From: Bacteroidales bacterium
GTDB taxonomy: Bacteria; Bacteroidota; Bacteroidia; Bacteroidales; FEN-979
Length of the DNA: 51,669 nt
NCBI GenBank assembly: GCA_016783905.1
Contig: JADHVQ010000001.1
Location: 1-51,669 of the forward strand
Direction: 5' to 3'
Both the position numbers and the translations under genes were made by a program. The notes under the pieces are model-generated. The model was not told the origin of the DNA. It did not search any database and was given only the letters and a program-made list of their open reading frames with translations. This document shows positions 32,223 to 38,584 of this stretch, piece by piece (position 1 is the first letter of the stretch; each line of letters starts with the position of its first letter).

Positions 32223-33226
32223 CTACGATCCCCTTCAACCATAACATGGGCGCCCACTGTGAATCGGGTACCATCACCTCCCTCCTGAATCATGCCGGGC
32301 TCACGATCTCTGAACCCATGGTATTCGGCATCGCCAGCGGGATCTTTTTCGGCTATTTTCACCAGCATAAATCATTTACGTTTCCTACGTTTATCGTCAG
32401 GAACCGTCCGGGCGACATGCGGAAGAACATCCAGAAACGACTGGGGGTAAAGTTTCAGACCTTCTCATTCAAACAAGAGCAGGAGGGGATTGAGAAGCTG
32501 GATGGACTCCTGATGCAGGGGATTCCCGTCGCTTCACAGGTCGATTTTTACTACATGGATTACGTTCCGAGTTGGGAACGGGCTCATGTCAATGTCCATT
32601 TTATGGTGGTGATCGGGAAAGAGGATTCGGAATTTATCATCAGTGACAGCTATTTCCCGAAACCGGTAAGACTGAAAGAGGAGTCGCTTCGGAGAGGCAG
32701 GTTTGCAGGAGGAAACATGTCTCCAAAAGGATTTCTTTTCTATCCGCAATATGTGCCTGCGGAGGTGGATCTGCAGAAGCCAATACTGAAAGGGATCCAG
32801 AAAGCCTGTTTCAATATGCTTCACCTACCGGTTCCATTCATCGGCATCAAAGGAATCCGGCTTTTCGCCAAACGGGTGGTTGACTGGCCGAAGCTGGCCA
32901 GGGATACCGAACATCTATCTCACGAAGTGATGAAAATCAACATCCTGCTGGAAGACCAGGGTACAGGAGGTGCCGGTTTCAGGTTTATGTATGCTACCTT
33001 TCTCCAGCAAGCAGCTGAAATCGTCAACAAGCCTGAGTTGAAGGAACTTTCTTCGGAACTGATGACCATTGGCGACGGATGGAGAGAGATATCGCTTTTT
33101 GCGGCAAGGATAGGCAAAAACCGGGATCTGGGTCCTGCCAAAATGGCAGAGCTTAGCGAGCTGATCATGGACCGTGCGGCAGTGGAAGAGAGATTCTTTA
33201 AACAACTGAAAAAGAGTATTAAATAG
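32219..33226 (+). CDS. BtrH-like acyl-transfer protein (BtrH N-terminal / DUF4872 type)
   Basis: 335 residues. The N-terminus 'FNHNMGAHCESGTITSLLNH' with conserved Cys, and 'VFGIASGIFFGYF', match the BtrH N-terminal domain, a papain-like fold. In butirosin biosynthesis BtrH moves the gamma-glutamyl-AHBA group from the carrier protein BtrI to an amine. The middle part ('VNVHFMVVIGKEDSEFIISD') provides the His-Asp side of the fold, and the C-terminal helices match the DUF4872 type. An ACP gene starts nine bases downstream, reproducing the BtrI/BtrH pairing. I infer that it transfers an ACP-bound acyl or aminoacyl group to an acceptor or releases it. It overlaps the preceding gene by four bases. 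Confidence 0.75.
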   Translation: MTTIPFNHNMGAHCESGTITSLLNHAGLTISEPMVFGIASGIFFGYFHQHKSFTFPTFIVRNRPGDMRKNIQKRLGVKFQTFSFKQEQEGIEKLDGLLMQGIPVASQVDFYYMDYVPSWERAHVNVHFMVVIGKEDSEFIISDSYFPKPVRLKEESLRRGRFAGGNMSPKGFLFYPQYVPAEVDLQKPILKGIQKACFNMLHLPVPFIGIKGIRLFAKRVVDWPKLARDTEHLSHEVMKINILLEDQGTGGAGFRFMYATFLQQAAEIVNKPELKELSSELMTIGDGWREISLFAARIGKNRDLGPAKMAELSELIMDRAAVEERFFKQLKKSIK

Positions 33227-33235
33227 GAGATTATA

Positions 33236-33517
33236 ATGGGTATTGAACCGAATGATGAGCTGAAACTGGAGATCAAAAACCTGATCATGTTAACCCTCAA
33301 CATAACCGATGTAGATCCCACAGAGGTGGATGATGACGAACCTCTTTTTGGCAGCAAGAACGCTCTGACCCTTGATTCTGTGGACGGCATCGAGATCATT
33401 ATGGCCCTGCAGAGGAAATATAACGTCCGGATCAATGATCAGAACCTTGCCCGTCACATCATTCAATCAATTAACAGCATAGCGGAATTTATCACAAGGG
33501 AAAAGACAACTTCTTGA
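33236..33517 (+). CDS. acyl carrier protein
   Basis: 93 residues, acidic and helical, with the 4'-phosphopantetheine site at Ser48 in 'LTLDSVDGIEI'. The loop 'DDDEPLFGSKNAL' is longer than in housekeeping AcpP and typical of carrier proteins in aryl-polyene or dialkylresorcinol-type loci. It carries the acyl intermediate for the BtrH-like protein upstream and probably also for the LpxL-like acyltransferase. The stop codon overlaps the TTG start of the sulfotransferase gene. No ketosynthase or ligase gene that could load it is present in the window. Confidence 0.88.
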   Translation: MGIEPNDELKLEIKNLIMLTLNITDVDPTEVDDDEPLFGSKNALTLDSVDGIEIIMALQRKYNVRINDQNLARHIIQSINSIAEFITREKTTS

Positions 33518-34602
33518 AAGATTCTTACCTCACCGCAGGCATGCGTTTCAGGCCTCTCATACGCCTGCTCTCCCGAAATCACATTGCCTGGACACCTCAG
33601 CATAGTGCCCGGATCCTTTTTTTACTCCAGAGTTCCTGCTGGTCTTCCCTGTTTTCAAGAATAGAGACGATGAGGTTTGGATCCTCCCTTCAAAACACGC
33701 CGGTTCCCCGTGATCCGATCTTCATTGTAGGTCACTGGCGAACAGGCTCTACCCTGCTGCACCAGTTGATGGCACAGGATCCGGAACTGACGGCACCTAC
33801 CCTCTTTCAGGTTGCATTACCGGAAAACTTCCTCGTCTCCTATCACTTTTATAAACCCATTCTTTCGTCTCTGGTGGGCTCTTCCCGACCTATGGACAAC
33901 GTAAAGATCGGCATGGACGAACCCCAGGAAGATGAGTATGCCATCTTCAGGCTAACCACCAGATCTCCCCTTGAACAGCTCATCTTTCCCGCAAAAAAAG
34001 AGTACTTCCTTAACAAGACCTCCTTTCTCCCTGCCGGAAAATCCTTGCTCCAATGGGAATCCAGATTGAAACATTTTTACAGGAAAATATATGTTGCTAC
34101 AGGCAAACGTATCGTTTCCAAAAATCCCTTTAATTCCTTGCGGATCCCGTTGCTGGCCAAACTTTTTCCGGAAGCCAGGTTCATTCATATCGTCAGACAT
34201 CCTTTTGCTGTGGTTCCTTCAACCCAACATCTCTGGAGGGTGGTGCAAAAGCAAAACATCCTTAACCGGAATGGCTACATACCTGATGCAAAAGAGATCG
34301 CCGAATTCCTTTTGCACATGACGGATACCATCCAGGATGATTTCACTCAACTTCCTGGGGAGCGTTCCGCGGAGATCCGGTATGAAGATCTTGTGCAGAA
34401 TCCAGTCGCAAGTTTGCAATCCCTTTACCAGCACCTGAAGATGTCCTACTCAGGTGAGTTTGAAAGTCTTCTGACTCAATATATTAGCTCTTTGGCTGGT
34501 TACCGGAAAAATGTATACTCCCTGTCGGATGTGGAAAAGAACCTGATTGCAGCAATTATGAATACACAGTTGGAACGGTACGGTTATATCGAAAAAGTGT
34601 AA
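33514..34602 (+). CDS. PAPS-dependent sulfotransferase
   Basis: 362 residues. The 5'-PSB loop of the PAPS site is 'PIFIVGHWRTGSTLLHQL', and the 3'-phosphate motif is around 'RFIHIVRHPFAVVPSTQ'. This is the sulfotransferase_3 type seen in bacterial lipid and glycan loci. The start is a TTG at 33514 overlapping the ACP stop (translational coupling); the next ATG is at 33541. The expected reaction is transfer of sulfate from PAPS to a hydroxyl or amine on the product of this operon. It is the last gene of the operon; a barrel protein gene follows after 31 bases and may be separate. Confidence 0.82.
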   Translation: MKDSYLTAGMRFRPLIRLLSRNHIAWTPQHSARILFLLQSSCWSSLFSRIETMRFGSSLQNTPVPRDPIFIVGHWRTGSTLLHQLMAQDPELTAPTLFQVALPENFLVSYHFYKPILSSLVGSSRPMDNVKIGMDEPQEDEYAIFRLTTRSPLEQLIFPAKKEYFLNKTSFLPAGKSLLQWESRLKHFYRKIYVATGKRIVSKNPFNSLRIPLLAKLFPEARFIHIVRHPFAVVPSTQHLWRVVQKQNILNRNGYIPDAKEIAEFLLHMTDTIQDDFTQLPGERSAEIRYEDLVQNPVASLQSLYQHLKMSYSGEFESLLTQYISSLAGYRKNVYSLSDVEKNLIAAIMNTQLERYGYIEKV

Positions 34603-34633
34603 CTTTACATGGTTATTAATTAATTACATCCTC

Positions 34634-35329
34634 ATGAACCGACATATATTTTTCTTCACTGTCCTTTTGCTATTATCCAGTGGGATTGGGCTCTCTCAAA
34701 CAACGGGAGAGACACAGGGCAGTTCGTCATCTGGCAGCTTTTCTAAACCAAATCTGATCCGGAGTGGTTCCTACCTGAAACTGGGGCCAGTAATTCCTAT
34801 GGGCCTCTTTGCCACTGATCAGATCATCATTGACCGACCCCCGCACGATTATGATACTACCAATTTTTTTACTGCCAAAATTGGTGGAAATCTTGGACTG
34901 GGATACCTGATTTACATCGGACCGGGGGTAGCTGACAACTACCTTAGATTCGGTATTGACGCCTGCTTTCTTGATGGGTGGTTTGTGACCTCTAATCCCA
35001 CCCTTCCGGCTACTACCACTAAAAAGGAAACGGATTTCTGGTATTACTTTGTTGGACAGAAATTTGGTCCTCTGATCACCGTTAATCCTGTTGACAGGCT
35101 GATGATTGACCTGAGCTACAAACTGAATTTCAACCTCAGCTGGCACAACAGTGATTTTGGATACAACATCATCGGCCAGGAGGTGATGATGAATATCCGG
35201 TACCGTATCATCCTGGTGGCGTTCCAGTATAACTTTGGAACCATGAACTATAACGATTTTGATAAATCACGCCCGGTTCACGATATTGATATCTCTTCAT
35301 TCCGGGTGTTGCTTGGTTTTAAATTCTAA
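34634..35329 (+). CDS. predicted outer-membrane beta-barrel protein
   Basis: 231 residues with a signal peptide ('IFFFTVLLLLSSGIGLSQ') and alternating aromatic strands ('YLKLGPVIPMGLF', 'GNLGLGYLIYIGPG', 'DFWYYFVGQKFGPLIT'), ending in 'FRVLLGFKF' with a C-terminal Phe, as in small outer-membrane barrels. No family name can be given. It follows the sulfotransferase closely and could be an outer-membrane partner of the operon, although a TAACTTTA sequence in the 31-base gap may be a weak promoter of its own. Confidence 0.65.
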   Translation: MNRHIFFFTVLLLLSSGIGLSQTTGETQGSSSSGSFSKPNLIRSGSYLKLGPVIPMGLFATDQIIIDRPPHDYDTTNFFTAKIGGNLGLGYLIYIGPGVADNYLRFGIDACFLDGWFVTSNPTLPATTTKKETDFWYYFVGQKFGPLITVNPVDRLMIDLSYKLNFNLSWHNSDFGYNIIGQEVMMNIRYRIILVAFQYNFGTMNYNDFDKSRPVHDIDISSFRVLLGFKF

Positions 35330-35376
35330 CATAAGGTCTGCAGATAATTAAATTTGGAAAATATTTTCCGGTGTTA

Positions 35377-35384
35377 TAATTTTG
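35377..35384 (+). promoter_or_regulatory. Bacteroidetes -7 box TAATTTTG
   Basis: Perfect TAnnTTTG about 40 bases before a short ATG frame (35426, eight codons) and about 65 bases before the ATG at 35449. Confidence 0.4.
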
Positions 35385-35448
35385 TCTAAATAAATCAAAC
35401 AAGTTTAACCTAACAAAGGACGCGTATGAAACAAAGCGTGTTGCGGAC

Positions 35449-35715
35449 ATGAATAAAAAGGAAGCGGGAAGTGGAGATACCTGGGCGAAGGCATGGGTAA
35501 ATGACCGCTCTGCCAGATTTCATCCGATGTTTGAAAAGAACTTTAACGGCAATGCGGATAAATGTGGCCTTTCAGGCAAAGAAGGCGCTGATGATGCAAC
35601 TTACACCCTCATCATTAAAACCGTATTTACCGAACCCGGATTTAATGTAGGAGTTACGAGAAAAAATGCGTACATAAACATGGTGGTTGATCTCGTCGAA
35701 ACTGCAAATCCATAG
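35449..35715 (+). pseudogene. truncated small gene of unknown family
   Basis: The 88-codon frame is clearly coding: 'DTWAKAWVNDRSARFHPMF', 'ATYTLIIKTVFTEPGFNVGV', 'YINMVVDLVETANP'. The same frame is open upstream to about 35386 and reads 'KDAYETKRVAD', but it has no start there. The only ATG with a leader (35426) is in another frame and ends after eight codons. This looks like a gene whose 5' end, including a signal peptide, was deleted. The end right after 'ETANP' is also abrupt. It may still be translated from 35449. I cannot name the family. A strong terminator follows. Confidence 0.5.
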
Positions 35716-35741
35716 AAAAGTAACCTTTAGACTACCAGGAT

Positions 35742-35780
35742 AAAAAAGCCCGGATGGCACACTGCCTACTGGGCTTTTTT
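35742..35780. terminator. bidirectional intrinsic terminator
   Basis: AAAAAAGCCC...GGGCTTTTTT with an inner GGCA/TGCC stem makes an extended hairpin with a T-run on each strand. It lies between the + strand truncated gene and the convergent amidohydrolase and should serve both. Confidence 0.85.
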
Positions 35781-35801
35781 CATTCGTCATTCGTCATTCG
35801 T
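35781..35801. repeat. heptamer array cattcgt x3
   Basis: Three perfect units between the terminator and the amidohydrolase. The last unit supplies the final codons and stop (NNE-stop) of that gene on the minus strand. Confidence 0.75.
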
Positions 35802-37449
35802 TATTTGAATATACCTTCTCCCCATGTGACCAGGTCTGCAATACATCTACTTCCGGGACCTCCTCCATGGGTATCTCCATAATATCCTGGTCAAGGATCA
35901 CGAAATCAGCCCACTTCCCCGGCTCCAGGCTGCCATATTCTACCTCATCAAAATTGGCTTTGGCAGCCCAGATGGTCAAGGACCGAATCGCCTGCTCCCG
36001 GGTAAGGGCATTTTCCGGTTGAAATCCACCAGCAGGGGATCCATCGAGATCCTTCCTCGCAACGGCTGCGTAGAAGGTTAATAATGGGCTCACCCGTTCA
36101 ATAGGGAAATCTGTTCCGTTGGCCAGCCACCCGTTCTGATCCAGCAGATCCCGGTAGGCATATGCCCAGCCGATCCGGACCGGGCCAAGCCGATCGTCGG
36201 CCCAGTACATATCAGAGGTTGCATGGGTTGCCTGAACAGAGGGGATCACTGAGTACTTTTGAAATAGAAGGAGATCTGCCGGATCAACCACCTGAGCATG
36301 TTCAATCCGCCATCGAAGGTCGTTTTCTCCCTGCAGAAACTCGCCATAAATATCCAGTACCTCCCTCACCGCCCTGTCTCCAATGCAATGCGTGTTTACC
36401 TGGAATCCATGTTCCAGAGCAAGCCCGCAGATCTCCCGTAGTGAATCGGGCGAAGTGACCTGGATTCCAGTTTTTGAAGGGTCATCACTGTAAGGCTGCT
36501 TCAGAAGCGCGGTGCGGCTGCCCAAGCTTCCATCGGCATAAAGTTTCACCGAACAGACATGCAAGCGGTCGCTGTGGTAGGGTCCATTTTTGACAAATGC
36601 TTCCAGGTTCTCCGGTGTAGGCTCCACCATGGCGTACACATGAATTTTCAGCAATCCCCTCCGGAATGCCGAATCCAACAGATGCAGTCTTGGCTTCTCC
36701 AGCCCGGCATCGGAAAGGCCTGTCAGCCCGTAAGAAAAACAGAGATCTTCCGCTTCCATGAGAAGTTCCAACGTTGCCTCTCTGTCCGGCTTGGGAATGG
36801 CTCTCTTGATAACGTCGGCAGCTGTTTCACTGAGAATCCCGGTCAGCTCTCCATGCTCAACCTCTACCTCCTCCTTTAAGAAGCGGTGATTGGATGTGAT
36901 CCCGGCAGTTTCAAGCGCCTTCTGATTTGCCAGGGCTACATGCCCGTCGATCCGGACCAGCACCACAGGCCTGTCCGGCCAGCGCTCATCCAGCTCCTTT
37001 TTAGTAGGGAATTCCTTTACCGGCCAGAGGTTTTGATCCCAGCCGCGTCCGGTTATCCAACCTTTCTCATCCAGGGTATCAGCCAGGGAGATCCGATCCA
37101 GTATCTCTTTAAAAGAGGTGCACCCTACCAGGTCGATCCACTGAAGTCCCAACGCCAATCCGTAAAAATGGCAGTGTGCATCTATGAATCCGGGAAAAAT
37201 GGCATGCCCTTCAGCGTCCAGACGGTTTTCAGGATCATACCGGGCCAGCAAATCATCCTCCGACCCTGTATCTACTACCTTACCCTGATGAATCACCATG
37301 GCTTCTTTGACTTGATTAGCCTCATCCATCACATATATCCGGGCATTGTATATAAGGGTGTCCGTGCTTTTTTTCATCGTGCAAGATTGAATTAATGACA
37401 TAGCTGTCAAAGAAAGTAACAGAAGTAAAGATCTATTTTTCAAATACAT
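35794..37449 (-). CDS. YtcJ-like amidohydrolase, lipoprotein
   Basis: 551 residues with a lipoprotein signal ('LLLLLSLTAMSLIQSC'). This is the amidohydrolase superfamily: metal motif 'FPGFIDAHCHFYG' (HxH), 'WITGRGWDQNLWP', 'FQVNTHCIGDRAVREVLDIY' (metal His), 'RWRIEHAQVVDP' and 'GTDFPIERVSPLLTFYAAV' (Asp). It matches the YtcJ/AepA-type group, usually annotated as exoenzyme regulatory protein or predicted metal-dependent hydrolase with TIM-barrel fold. It is likely periplasmic or surface-bound, hydrolysing an amide or related bond; the substrate is unknown. The stop codon is provided by the cattcgt array, so the original C-terminus may have been slightly longer. A TATTTTTG box lies upstream on the minus strand. 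Confidence 0.82.
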   Translation of the reverse strand: MYLKNRSLLLLLSLTAMSLIQSCTMKKSTDTLIYNARIYVMDEANQVKEAMVIHQGKVVDTGSEDDLLARYDPENRLDAEGHAIFPGFIDAHCHFYGLALGLQWIDLVGCTSFKEILDRISLADTLDEKGWITGRGWDQNLWPVKEFPTKKELDERWPDRPVVLVRIDGHVALANQKALETAGITSNHRFLKEEVEVEHGELTGILSETAADVIKRAIPKPDREATLELLMEAEDLCFSYGLTGLSDAGLEKPRLHLLDSAFRRGLLKIHVYAMVEPTPENLEAFVKNGPYHSDRLHVCSVKLYADGSLGSRTALLKQPYSDDPSKTGIQVTSPDSLREICGLALEHGFQVNTHCIGDRAVREVLDIYGEFLQGENDLRWRIEHAQVVDPADLLLFQKYSVIPSVQATHATSDMYWADDRLGPVRIGWAYAYRDLLDQNGWLANGTDFPIERVSPLLTFYAAVARKDLDGSPAGGFQPENALTREQAIRSLTIWAAKANFDEVEYGSLEPGKWADFVILDQDIMEIPMEEVPEVDVLQTWSHGEKVYSNNE

Positions 37450-37472
37450 AACAAATCATTTGTTTGATTGTT

Positions 37473-37480
37473 CAAAAATA
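37473..37480 (-). promoter_or_regulatory. Bacteroidetes -7 box TATTTTTG (amidohydrolase)
   Basis: Minus-strand match 23 bases before the amidohydrolase ATG. It is divergent from the + strand box at 37527. Confidence 0.4.
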
Positions 37481-37526
37481 TGAAAACTATTTATAGTTTC
37501 ACTTGACTTTTATAGAAATGATTTAT

Positions 37527-37534
37527 TATTTTTG
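37527..37534 (+). promoter_or_regulatory. Bacteroidetes promoter, TATTTTTG with TTGAC upstream
   Basis: -7 box TATTTTTG with TTGAC at 37503-37507, about 20 bases upstream, close to the expected -33 spacing. It drives the DUF6580-like gene (ATG 37559). Confidence 0.5.
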
Positions 37535-37558
37535 TGATACACCAATTTAACCAGATCA

Positions 37559-38119
37559 ATGAACTATAAAACCTTTAATCCAAGGTTTTTTATTGTTTTC
37601 TCAATTATTGTAGCTGCAGCGCTCATGCGATTGCTACCGCACTGGCCTAATTTTACTCCGGTGGCAGCTATGGCATTGTTTGCGGGAACCTATTTCGAGA
37701 GAAAGCAATTTGCTTTCGCCATACCAATCGCTGCCCTGTTTCTCAGCGATCTCGTTCTGGGATTTCATGCCCTCATGCCGGCTGTATACCTGAGTTTTAT
37801 TATTACGGTAGTCATCGGAGCCACCATCCGAAAGCATGTCTCGGTGCGTAATGTTCTGCTGGCCGCTTTTGCCTCTACGGTTATCTTCTTCCTGATCACC
37901 AACTTTGCGGCATGGCTGGCATTCCCATTCTATCCCCAGAACTTTATGGGCTTAATGGAGAGTTACATGGCGGGGCTTGCATTTTTTAACGATGGATCTC
38001 AGGGGATCTCTTTCTTTGTGAACGATCTCCTGGGGACACTCTTCTTTAGTGCGGTATTCTACGGAGTCTACTACCTGGCACATATGCGGTATCCGGTGAT
38101 TGACCGGTCCAGGTTTTAG
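37559..38119 (+). CDS. DUF6580-like integral membrane protein
   Basis: 186 residues with about five helices ('IIVAAALMRLLPHWPNFTPV', 'IPIAALFLSDLVLGFHALMP', 'AFASTVIFFLITNFAAWLAF', 'LGTLFFSAVFYGVYYLAH'). 'HWPNFTPVAAMALFAG' and 'FLITNFAAWL' are characteristic of the DUF6580 group, putative transport proteins resembling the S-components of ECF vitamin transporters. Transport of a small nutrient is therefore possible but unproven. It has its own promoter. Its stop overlaps by four bases the stop of the convergent GroES-like gene. Confidence 0.75.
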   Translation: MNYKTFNPRFFIVFSIIVAAALMRLLPHWPNFTPVAAMALFAGTYFERKQFAFAIPIAALFLSDLVLGFHALMPAVYLSFIITVVIGATIRKHVSVRNVLLAAFASTVIFFLITNFAAWLAFPFYPQNFMGLMESYMAGLAFFNDGSQGISFFVNDLLGTLFFSAVFYGVYYLAHMRYPVIDRSRF

Positions 38120-38499
38120 GAGAAAAGCTCCTCATCCCTCTCCAGGAGAAGGATGGAATGCTGAGGAACAATAAAATATTTTTCATCATTGAACATGATT
38201 TCAATGGCGCTTTTCTGTAAGAATATAGCAAGGTCGCCATTTTTTGCTTGCAGTGGAATGTAGCGGACATTCTCTTCTGCATGGCTCCAGGGTTCTTGTT
38301 CATCTTCCGCGGATACAGGAATGGGGTAACCCGGACCACATTTCACCACAAAACCGGTCTGAATCTCCTCCTTCTCTTGGTATCCGGGAGGCAGGTAAAG
38401 GCCAGCCTTGGTCTTATTGGATATTTTCTTGGGTTTGATCAACACCCTGTCGCCAACCACAATCAGGTTTTGAAGTTTGCCTTCAGTTTGGTTACTCAT
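38116..38499 (-). CDS. GroES-like co-chaperonin paralogue
   Basis: 127 residues from the ATG at 38499; the track start lies upstream of the -7 box at 38520. Chaperonin-10 fold: 'VVGDRVLIKPKKI', a mobile-loop-like 'KTKAGLYLPPGY', 'TGFVVKCGPGYPIP' and 'YFIVPQHSILLLERD'. It is longer than GroES (about 95 residues) because of an insert around 'SAEDEQEPWSHAEENVRYI'. No groEL is nearby, so this is an additional paralogue, of a kind common in Bacteroidetes next to mutL. It could cap a chaperonin under special conditions or have another role. Confidence 0.78.
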   Translation of the reverse strand: MSNQTEGKLQNLIVVGDRVLIKPKKISNKTKAGLYLPPGYQEKEEIQTGFVVKCGPGYPIPVSAEDEQEPWSHAEENVRYIPLQAKNGDLAIFLQKSAIEIMFNDEKYFIVPQHSILLLERDEELFS

Positions 38500-38519
38500 T
38501 GAGGTGAATTTCTGATCCT

Positions 38520-38527
38520 CAAAGATA
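38520..38527 (-). promoter_or_regulatory. Bacteroidetes -7 box TATCTTTG (GroES-like gene)
   Basis: Minus-strand perfect match 20 bases before the ATG at 38499. It is part of a compact divergent promoter region shared with mutL. Confidence 0.5.
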
Positions 38528-38571
38528 TAAAATCCGGTGAATAGAAACTGCATGCATTCGGGAAAATTGGG

Positions 38572-38579
38572 TACTTTTG
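38572..38579 (+). promoter_or_regulatory. Bacteroidetes -7 box TACTTTTG (mutL)
   Basis: Perfect match five bases before the mutL ATG at 38585, which implies a near-leaderless transcript. It rules out the track start at 38537. Confidence 0.5.
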
Positions 38580-38584
38580 TGCCG

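Noticed and set aside
8541-35801. Diversity-generating retroelement or retron as source of the arrays
   Set aside because: No reverse transcriptase, template/variable repeat pair or adenine-biased variation is visible in the window; a source elsewhere in the genome cannot be excluded.
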